From NCBI GenBank assembly GCA_964035545.1, contig OZ037767.1, forward strand, positions 6,183,207 through 6,247,206: a stretch of DNA of 64,000 bases, written 5' to 3'. Both the position numbers and the translations under genes were made by a program. Below, in pieces: positions 24,301 through 36,300 of this stretch. Positions within the stretch are counted from its first letter, which is position 1. Each line of letters begins with the position of its first letter. A model generated the notes under the pieces. It searched no databases, was not told the origin of the DNA, and saw only the letters and a program-made list of their open reading frames with translations. The stretch is from Bugula neritina (Eukaryota; Bryozoa; Gymnolaemata; Cheilostomatida; Bugulidae).

Positions 24301-27300
24301 TAGCTTATATGGTACATCTAGTTTTAAGACAACACATTTGAAGTTATAGAAATCTTTAAACTGTAATCTTTACTGGTCAAAAAGATACATGTCATTTGTT
24401 ATATCGTTACTTTGCTTTTTATTTTTACCTGCTGGCTCAGCTGAACAGTTGACTTAGGAGTTGTGTTACCATTCAGTTTTATTTCTATTTTGGTGTGTGT
24501 TCACATTAACATTAACTAGACTGAAACTGATACTTCAAAGTAAAATTATTTCTCACATTTTTGTCATCCAACTGACTATTGCAATGAGATGAGAATGTTT
24601 TTGCATCTTATTAACCAAAATAAAATATTTGACATGAATTTTTACAAGTTTGAAATATTTTAAGTTTCATATTTTATCATTCTTGTAAACATGTCTTTTT
24701 TATAAATTTACTTTGATGAATGTCATTTTCTGTAAATATGTCATTATAAAGTTTCTAAGCTGTTTTCATTACAATTACAATGTCTATTATAATGTAGCTG
24801 ATGATAAACACTACATGGTAACAACTATGCCCGAGCTCGTCCCCACAGTCTGTACTGGGGAGAAGCACACCACTGCTTTGCTCATTGACGACTGGAAAGA
24901 CTTTTCCAAACTAAAGTATAGCTCATTAAACATAGTTGAGCAGAACCTGTTTGAATTAACCAATCAGAGCTCAAGCTATGACCAGCTGGTGTGTGAGGTG
25001 TCGTACTCGCTAGGCTCTGGTAATGTACATTGTTGGGAGCTACTCGGCCTTGAACCCTATGATTCTAATGTAGATTCTGACGGTGAGTGTAACGAATGCA
25101 GCTAGAAATATTACAGGACTCTTGTAAACTATTTAGTGATCATTTTAATATTTTGTATGAAACTTCACAATTTTGTTTTCATGAATTTTATGATTTAAGA
25201 TTATATTCTGTTACACAGAAAATTACCGCTTTTTAAATCTCAAATCATCTATAAGCTCGTGAATTTTTAAACATTAAGCCTAGGGCCACACTGTGCGTAT
25301 TTTCGCATGCGAAGATTGAAACCACAAGTAGCAAAGGTGTCCACTGTAGCGTCAGTGATGCGGGATAAATGAAGTTTTCATTTTTAAATCGCACTCGCTT
25401 TCAATAAAATGCAATTTACTGAAATGTAGCACTAAAATAAAATAATTGGGCTCGCTAAATAACTACCAACCAATTAGGTGACGACGACAGAGACGATTCG
25501 CACTTGCGTTGAGAATGCTGAGCGACAAGTGCGAATGTTTTCTCAACGCATACAGTGGACACCTTTGCTACTCGTGATTTGAATTTTCGCATGCAAAAAT
25601 ACGCACAGTGTAGCCCTAGGCTATGTAGGGTCCTTCTATTTTCCCATTTCATTAGGCTTTTTCTGAGCTTCTACTGCAGCTGTGTGTATAAAGTTTTCTA
25701 GGCAAATGATTAAGACTAGGTTTAGGTTTGTATATGATGCAACAGCTGGTTTTAAGAGTTATTCAATATTCTCCAATTCAAAAATATATCAAAATATTAG
25801 TTAAGCTAGCAACTTTTCACGTGAAATTGATACTGTTCTAAATACTATATTTCATTAACTACAGAGCCATGCCATACCTGGCCCAGAACATGCAGTTATG
25901 TGTTGATAACTGTACGGAATGAGGAGAATGCTACTGCCTGGACTGACAAGATCCTTCTCACCGGCACTACATATCTTCAAGAAAGCTACTGCTCTGATCA
26001 CTGTCTCACTCAATGTAACGACACATCTTATTGGGCAAAGATAACAGACATCCATCATTTAGAAGCAACAAGAGTATGTGTGAAAAGTGCAGTTTTATTA
26101 ACCATAATGTTTGGCATATGTAGCCATTTGTGACATTTATACAATAGATCAAACTTGTATTAATCTAAATTTTTGTCTGATAATTGTTACTTTTTACATC
26201 AATTTATTGACTATTTTTGAAATATCACAAATTTTTGTTGAAAGTGAGTTTCTATCAAACACTAGGGCACTGTTCACACACTTGCTAGCTGTACTAAAAG
26301 TTCAGACTATTTTGACACATAACTAACAACTCCGTGTTTCTAATTCTTACTTCAGGGCTTTGAGGCAGAAGAATGTGCTTGTACATTGGCGTTCAACACT
26401 TTCACAACCAATGTTACACAAGGTTTATACGGACTCACCTGTCAGGAGTTGTGTCCACATTGGGTTGTGGATGGAAATCGAACCTGTAGCTGTCAGAGTT
26501 TAGATTTCACTGAGTCTAGGATCTGCACCAACCGATCAATGGTTAGATGTGTTATTTTTTGCAGTTGGGTGTTTTTATTTTCATTACTGCAGGTATTGTT
26601 TAAAGTTTAGAATTTTTATGCTTAATTTGATAAGAAAGTTACTACCAGCAACATTAAAGTGATAGTCACTGATTGCAGTAGTTCAGGGTCTCGAGTTTGA
26701 AGTCGTAATTCCAAACTTGAAACCTTAAACTACTGCACTCAGTGACTAACAACTTAGCGCTGCTTCTAGCAGTTGTTGCTTAGTAAACTGAAACAGGCTA
26801 TTTTAAGCTATTTTAAAACCTATTTCACTATATAATAAAAACTTGAAGTCATGCTTTACAACAATTAGAAGCATATAACATTTATTTCAGCTCTTTGGTG
26901 ACATCTACAGTAGCTCGTGTGATCCCAGAAAAAGTTCAACTACCGCCCTGTCCACTGTTCTCTGTGATGCCGAAGTCTGCCCCACTTCCAACCACAATTC
27001 TACAAACTGTGACTGTCAGACTTTTAAAGGGGTAAACAGGTTATCTTAACTTGGCAAATCGGAGCTGTCTACTCCTAAACAAATTTGGTTAACTTATTAT
27101 TTCTACTGCCAGCAGTGTACATTGTTTACATCATTTTCCTTTAGCACAAATATTTGCTAAGTCCTATATATTGCATTCAGTTGTATGCTGTGACACTCAT
27201 GTGACAGTGCTGTGACACTGTTCTGACACTCATGTGACAGTGCTGTGACACTGTTCTGACACTCATGTGACAGTGCTGTGACACTGTTCTGACACTCATG

Positions 27301-30300
27301 TGACGGTGATGTGGCACTAACATGACACTCATGTGACAGTGATGTGACACTTAGATTATATGTCACTAGTGTGGCACTGGTATGACACTCGTGTGACAGT
27401 CTGACATTCATGAGATACTGTCCTGACACTCATGTGACAATCTGACATTCATGAGATACTGTCCTGACACACATGTGACAGTTGTATGACACTCATGGGA
27501 CACTGTCCTGACACACATGTGACAGTTGTATGACACTCATGGGACGCTGTCCTGACACTCATGTGACAGTGGTATGACACTCATGGGACACTGTTCTGAC
27601 ACTGATGTGACAGTGCTGTGACACTCGTGTAACACTGGTATGACACTGCTGATCATAATGTAGATGGAGAAGTGGGTTTGCAATGCACCTGAGTTTCCTG
27701 TCTCTGATTTTGATTTACTGGACCCACCCTGTCAGCCCCTAACAACGCAAATCAGAGAAGTAACAAATAGTCAGTGTGACCAACTATGTCCAGCAGAAGA
27801 ACCTCGGCCATGCTGTGTACGTGGACAAGAGGAAACGGTGCAGTATGTCTTCTCTTATATCTGTATAAACAGAGTGTGAGTTTAGATTCTCACTAAAGAG
27901 ATATCAGTATGTTGTTTTGACTGTCAATAGTAGAAGCTGGACTCTTCAAATTTAGGCTAGAGCAAACTTATACTTATAGTGATATGGTAATATGTAGTAT
28001 TATATGTATGTGTGTGGTGCGTATGTGTGTGTACGTGTGCGTGTGTCTGCGTGCATGTGTATATAACTATTGTTTATGTATATACTGTATATATGGTATT
28101 CTAATGTATACTCTTACAGTATATATCCACATCTATAAATAACACATTAACTCATTTATCTGTTTGTGTAGAGTCTGCTCACACTCCTGGACAGCCGTAC
28201 ATTCGACTCAGTTAGACAACATCCGTTGTATCCCTGAAGTGGACTGTGACACTACATGTCTAAATATAGTCCATAAGATAAACTGCACTTCTGGTGAGCT
28301 GTTCCACAACACCACCGGCATCTTTGAGCTCGTCCGTGTGAGTGCATTTGTGATATATTTATGAGTTGAAGACATCATTGTCGCTGCTTGAATACTAGGT
28401 AGATAGCACTAGACTTATTACTGGTGACATTGTACAGCTTTGAGACTAGAGATTTTCCTTCAATGTTTTATATTACTAATTTATGCTTGATAAGCTGTAA
28501 CTCATTGTTTTACAATGTATTTTATATTATATTATGTAATATATTAAAGTTATGTTTTATAAACTGTATAGTTTGAAAATATTATAGTCAAAATGTGATG
28601 GTAGAGCAACACTGAATAGAAATAGGATCCACAGTTTACTAAAAAATGCTGTGTCTAATTAATTTAATGGAGACATGCATTGTTTCCTTCAATGCAATGC
28701 ATTTCAGTACTCTGGATGAAGCTAATATCTAGATCTGGAAATTTCTGTTTAGTGTGCAATGTGTAGCATTTTGTTAATTAAATTTCTTATCCATGAAACA
28801 TGGTGCAATCATTATTTTGATGCTATACATTGTACAAATTTAGAAAACAACTAGTTTTAGAAATAAAAATTATTCAAGTTAAAAAATTTAAAAATTAATT
28901 TCCCAATGTTATCGTTTATCGAAAGATTCTGAGAAGTTTTTATGGGAAGATCCTTCCTAAACACTCTGTGGTGGGTTTTTTTAGCCCTATGATTTATTGA
29001 GCTCTGCAGGGTTTTATCGTATCCAATGCAGTGGCAATGATAGGATAGGCATATTTATTCAGTAAAATAACTTTATTTTCTAAGCTTCCCTTTACCTTCT
29101 GTTTCAGGAAGATTCGTACACCACATCTCCGAGCTGGCGAGAAGTTTGTAACAGGTTTGTTGATTGGCTTTCACTCTCTTCCCTTCAACTTCCAGTCAGT
29201 ATTATTACATCAGGCAGCTCGCAAATATGTAAATCAATAATAAATTGATTCTGAAGGCGTGTTGCATTGCGGGGGTGAGCATTAACAAGATGAGTTTGTG
29301 AGAAGCCATATTGATGTGTTCATAAACTCTCGCTACTCTATTGCTACCCTAAATATTCATGTAGATGGTTCATGATGCACTTCCCAATACAGTGACTATT
29401 CAGCTAAATTGCTATTTCAACGGCTTATATTCTGATTCAGTTCACAATTATGGGATGCCATAGACACACAATGATATTATATATATTCAATCTTTTCATG
29501 ATTTGTATGTTAGGGATAATAATGTATAGTTGAGAATAAAAAAATACTTTTTAAAATTGCAATATTTTAAAAATGCTCAAGTGAAGAATTTGATGGGTTT
29601 AAATGTTTTTTTATATAATTTCATTATAAAATAAGTGACCAACTTGTAGGAAATATTATCTATGAAATGTTTTGTATTACTCTTTTAGCTCCTGTAATGA
29701 AAATCCGGAATGGCTGAGAGTGGATAAATGTCATGAAACATCTACCACTACTTCAAGTTTTTCTAGTACCACTGGTACTAGTAGTACTACTATCACAACT
29801 CCCACTACCACTCCTACTACTACTACTATTACTACCACTACTACTATTCCCACTGCCTCTACTCCTACTCCCACTACCACCACTACTACCCCTACTACTA
29901 CTAACACTACTACTACTACTGTAGCTACTACTGCTGCTACTACTACTACCACCACCACTACTACTAATCCTACTACTACTGCTACTAATTTTGAGTTTTC
30001 AACTAGCGTTACTAACACCACCTCTGCTGCTAATTCTACCTCCTCTATTCATGCTGATACTGTTAAAACTACCATATTAAGTGCTAATACTACTACTTCT
30101 TCTCCTGCAACAAACACTACAGCTACTTCTACTCCTGCACCAAACACTACAACAACTACTATAAAAACTACGACTATAACTGAGAGACCTGATGCATACT
30201 TGGCTTGCAACTGTGTTGATGGAACGATACATGAAGTCAAGAGAGATGAAATCAATAAAGTTGTAAGTCTTGGAAAACTATGTTTTAATGTTTATATCGT

Positions 30301-33300
30301 AATATTATCATTGTGCGTGTGTGTGTGTGTCCATGTGTGTGCACGTGTGGGTGTGTGTATGAAATATTATTGACCTTGATACGGAGCATGTTGTAAAGAA
30401 TTAGCTTGCAGTGTGGCGTTGACTAAGTACTACCAGACAATCCTAAACTAGAGTTGAGGACCTCTCCAGACTAAAGGAGCTTGATTCAGTATTGGTTTGG
30501 TGATAGAGAAAGCTTAGTTCTGTGAAGATAGATTTTCATATAGGCAGTTTTTTATATTAGCCTATTGTTATTTTATATTCTACATTTTATTCTGTAAATA
30601 AATGTATTTCTATATTGTTATATACAGAATGGTTTGTATGATTTTAGCCAGGAAACTGTTTTACTGCATGTCCTAGCTGGTCCAGTTCCACCGATTATTG
30701 CTTCTGTGCTGTAAATCCCACACTTCAGTACGCAAGAACTTGCCTTGAGGGAAGTAATACTGAGGGGTACTACTTAGATGGACCATTTACTTGTGAGCTT
30801 TTATTTAGTTTACCATCAACTGGGCTCATGAACACAAAACGATTGATTATGCATATTACCTCAATTGTATACATGTAATTTAATATTTGGTTTTGTTTTC
30901 TTAACTTTTATTCATTTTACTCAAATGTTCTATGAGTTTTGTTTTAATTGTTTGAGTGACTGGCTCTCTTGACATGAAGAATCACGGCAAAGGCTTTATA
31001 CTCTAGACTTAGAATAGAAAAAATATCATTTAAGCATTGTGTAATTAAATGAGACAAGCTGTAGCTCTATGAGAGAGCATATACTTAATTTGACATATTA
31101 TTTCTATTCTGGAAGATGTTTCGAAACAGCTAATATTGGCATTGTTGTAATATGACAGAGATCTACCACAGCTAACTAGTATATATGTACTATAAAGTAA
31201 GCTCTTTGATGTAGAAGGGCACATGTATTATTTAAGTATAAATAATTCATTAGTTGTATCTTTTAATGAAAGCCTTTGCTTTTCTGCATTGTATAGAATT
31301 CATTTTTCCGGTTTAGATAAAATGTAAATGTGTCAAAAATTGAAGAAAACTGCTATATTGACTGGGTGTGTGTATGCAATGCTTGTAGTTATATTATAAA
31401 ATATCTTGTTATTTAGTTTTTTGATTTACTAACTGATTAATGTTGAACTTTAACATTTACTTAATTTATTAACTTGAACAATGTTAGTTTTAGTGAGACA
31501 AAAATGAGCCCAGAAAAACTTGTGTGCTTAATTCTGGGGTTTTTTTCACTGCTTTTTTCTAATTTACTGTTGACTTTCTACTTGAACAAAGCATAGCTGA
31601 TTACAATCTATTCTTATAGGTTCGCCAGGTAGCATTGAGTCCTCCATCTCAAACAAAACATGTGAATGTCCAGAGATAGTGAAAGTAGATCAGTGTGATT
31701 GTCACTCAGGGTATGGGAGAATTGGTGAGGAATGTCATTACCACCATCCCAGACCTATTAATGGAGTCTGTTCAAAGAATAATGTGAACCCATATGTGTG
31801 TCGTGAAAAGTGTAGTAGGTAAGAAGTTTGAAGCATGCCTGCAACTGTGCAAGTTTATAGCAAGTGCAGTAGGTGAAGCAATGGGTACATCATTAGACAA
31901 CTTGACCTTTTTTGAATACAGTTGGCATGAAATATAGGCATCAGAAAAATCAGTTTTACAGGATATACAAATTAAAATAAAAACTTGTAAATAACCAAAG
32001 TCAAATAAAAATTGTAAATTCCACTTTATATGCTTAGGTAGAACTTAAGATTGCATAATTATAGATCTATTCATAGCAAAAAGTTCAAAGAAGATATTAG
32101 TTTAGTAGAATGGCAGCACTTGTTTGTATGATTTGAAGTTATATGAAACTAATACACTAGGCAATATTGAGAAGACAACACTTTCAAGGAATTACAACTT
32201 CAACATTAGAACATGTTCTAGTTATTCAGAATGGGAAAGCTGGAGTACATGTGCACCTTGTGGTATAGGTAATGAGAATGGTACATACACTAGAACTAGG
32301 AGTTGTGTACTCCCTGATGTGTTTGACTCTACAACTGACTACATGGAAAGTGAAGTCTGTACTACAAACCAGACTGTGACTAATGAATGCTCATGTGGTT
32401 ACATCTGGTCTGAATGGGGGTCATGTGACTGTAGCAGCAGCAAACAGCAGCGAAACAGGTGGGTTCAAGTTCCAAACAATCACTTGTTTGGTATTTTGAG
32501 AGTATTTATGTCCATAAATTTGTAAAGTATTCATGCCATTTTTATTTCGCGCAAAACTACTTTAATGTAAATTATCATCAGCTGGTACTATATCTGATTT
32601 GCAGTGAATTTTATGGGCTCTACACATTGCAACATTTTGTGCAGTTTTGACATTAAATTACAAAAATGATTTTATGAAACATTTTTAATGACTTGGTATA
32701 GTCTTTGGTCCTTAGCTTTACTGTGTTTACAAGTGCTGACCACTTCCACCCATTTGTAGATGCACAGCTAAGATTTCAGAAGTCAAACCAACTGCTGTGG
32801 TAACTTCAGCACGTACAGACAAAAATATGAATGAGAGTCTTGTAACCACCACTTCAGGTGTCTTTAACTTATCCTTTCTAACTGTGAACAGTTTTTTGAT
32901 CATAGCTAAGGTATTGGAGTGTATCAAATTGCTATTTCACTCTTTTAAGATAATTTCTTCACTTAATTTGTTAGCAATAGATGGATGGTGCTCAAAAATA
33001 TTTTTATTTTGAATTGATTCTAAAGTTTACTGTGGCTAATTCTTGGAGTTTTCATACAAGTAAGCGATGAAATATTTTTAAATAACTTACATAGAGTTAT
33101 CTCTCTTTATTACTGTGACTGGCTAAGCAGTTCTAACTATTTGTACTAAAAATAATTTACACGCACACACGCACGCACGCACGCACACACACAAGCGCAC
33201 ACGGACACCCACACGCATGCACGCACACACATGCATGCACGCACACACGCACTGATTAAGTTGCTTTTTTTTCAAGATACTGGTATAAAAGAAATAGTAA

Positions 33301-36300
33301 GAACTGATAAAAAAGATCTGATTGGTTCAACCACTGAGAGTGTCCACGCAGTGAAGTCAGAGTCCTTAGTAACAGAAGACCGTATGTTGTACAGTTACTT
33401 ATACTAATATTTTATTCTTTACTAAATTATACACTTAATATCATTTTATGCATGTTGAAAAATATAGTACTTAGTTAGTTGTATTTACTTTAATTGTTAT
33501 TTTCTTAGTGTCAAATTTTTGTTGTTGCTGCAAAGATTCAGATTTATCTTTCTAGTTGTTGACACGTTACAATACGTTGTCATGTTATACATGTGTTTAT
33601 CAAGTCAGTGCATATTATATTACAATACATATAATTATCTTATAGCCTCATGTTCATATATATTAAGATAATACATAGTAATGTAGTGTATTCACTTAGC
33701 CTTGTGTATATTATAATGTGTTACATGTTCTTTACTTAGCCTGGTGTATATCAGAGAAGGGGTGTGGAGAATACTGCCCTTATTATTCACTAAAATGGGA
33801 TGATTGGGAGAAATGTAACTGTCAACAGAATAGGAGGTTTCTAGACTGCCTATTTCCCTCCAATCCATCTGGAATAAGTTTAATTAACCCAACCTGTAAG
33901 GAGCCATTAGCAGAGTATAAGGATTGTAATGATCCAGGGTGTTACTCTGATTGGTCAGATTGGACCCAGTGTCCATGTGGAGTGTCACACAGTAGCAGGT
34001 GAGTGACATGGGATAACGGCTATATTTTAGTGCCATGCCTGAGGAAAGCTAGAGTAATATCACAGGAAACAGGTGACAGAAATGTTTATATTAAGCAAGC
34101 TTCAAACTTGTGGGGAAATTTTTGGTGCACATTGTAGGAGAAGATACTTATGTCTATATAATAGAATATTGCCCTATATGATGCATGTAGAATGGCTTCA
34201 TAGAGTATAGTCCTACAGTAGTAAGATGCAGGTTTGAAATAAAAGCACACTAAGACATCAGATTTTACATAATTTGCATTCTTAACTAGAAGTACTATTC
34301 ACATGTATTTCCTGAACTGATTACAGGACAAGAGAGTGTCTAGATGAGAAGTGTTCTCAACTAGTTGAAGAGAGTCAGGAGTGTCAGCTGAATGAGTTGA
34401 CATGCTGGTACCCTTGGAGCACCTGGTCTACCTGTCTAAGAGATGATAATAACTGTGGTAGAGGTGGTGTCAAAAACAGAACTAGAGTAGCTGATTGTTC
34501 CAGTACTCCTAACCTCTCTGATATTTGTAGTACTAAGTAAGTATGATGAATGAGTTATTCTATATGAGGGATACACACAATATAAGACAATCAAAGTATT
34601 AATGTCTCACTGAATTTTATCCAGAAATCAGACAGAGTTTAATGAGTCCTGCATAGCGTATACCTGTACTAAGTATGGTCAATGGGGAGAGTGGGATGAG
34701 TGGAACAGTGTCAAGTTATGTGGAAGATCAAACCAGACCAGGAATAGATACTGTGAATACAGGTATGGTTAGTATATATTTTACTTAGAGTGAGGCCATT
34801 CAATAAGGATTAAATGGCTTTCAAATATTTTAAGTAGTTTTCGTCAATTATTTACATGGCAGCAACATATATAAAGAATGAATCTGTACACTATCAACTC
34901 ATAAACATGGTTAAACAGCTACAGGACAGCAGAATCATGGAGCAAGTCAACCTGTGATGATGATTGTTGGCAATGTATTGTTGACGAATCAGAAAACAGG
35001 TGTACAACAGATAAGTGTAGAGAGAAGAGTTGTTACAGAGATGTGTGCACTAAGAGTTGTCTTATTAATGGGACTGTCCCTACTGAGTTTGATCTGACAT
35101 TCATGTGTGAAGGTTTGATGAAAGATATGTACTCTTATGCTAATGAAGTTATTATATAATTAAGTATTACCTTGTTAATAGAAGAGGTAATTAAATTGTG
35201 CAAAACCTAATGCAAAATGCTGCTGATTATATATGTACCATTCTAGGGGAATATATATGTTAATGAAATAGAGGTTGAAGCCTATAATAAGGATTTCCAA
35301 ATTTAGTTTTACAAAGTTCAGCTCAATAAAAATAGTTTGTTGAATTTTTGTCTTCTTCTAGGATAATGTGAACCTTAATTAATTATCATATCATACTTTT
35401 TATTGCAGAAACAGTTGATGGAGAGACAGAGTATGTTAAACGTGTTGGTAAAGGTAAAAGAGAAGTATCTTGTGGTAAGTTCATGGTACTTGGTTATTGA
35501 GTAGTGAATAGATGAACTAACGTATTAGGTTGTATTTTACAATAGAATACATCACCTAATTGTCTGTTAGTCCACCTGATCATTACAATGAGAATGTTCT
35601 GGAATACAAGACTATCTAGTTTGCATGTGAAACTCTGTTATACTCAACAGGAAGTGGCAACACATGGACAGACTGGACGTCTTGTGGTATTACTTGTGGT
35701 AACCAATGGGGTAAGAGATACAGATCTCAGAAATGTGATCTCACCGAAGATGAACAGATATCTGAACTGTGTAAGGATGTCTACTTTCTACAAGTTGAAC
35801 CTGAGTGGTGTTTTGGAGAAGGCAAATGTCCAGGTATGTTATTTACTATAGGTTTTTTTTGCTCTATGTATATTCTCTCTGATAGAAAGGTGAGAGTGTA
35901 GAGTGCTCTGTTCAAGTGGAACATTTTAAGTTATGGGACTTCAATGGTGTATGCCTACTGCGCACTTATTTATGAGCCACTAACAACAGATTTTGAATAG
36001 TTTTAAGTGAACTTTTTAATCTTTTCATTGATAAAATTTCATCAAATGCTACTGAAACGGGCTGCTGTGGTCGGAGTTCATAACTAGACATAAATTAGAA
36101 ACTTAACTGTTTAAACTCACATATACGTATGTTGAAATTAAAATTATGTTCAAGAGCCCATGTCAAAATATTTTTGGATCAATTCATTAATGTTTGGCAA
36201 CATTTCGAGTAACGTTTATCAAACTAAAATCCTGTGCCCTTCGATGAGAAACACGGCTGATATTGACTGCAGATATGACTTTGTAATACCTGGAAATTAA

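Noticed and set aside
27157-27429. Minus-strand ORF with SHECQNSVTAL repeats
   Set aside because: It is generated by the minisatellite in an intron; no start context or splice partners.
29731-30021. Val-rich open frame on the minus strand
   Set aside because: It is the antisense of the Thr-rich ACT/ACC exon and has no independent signal.
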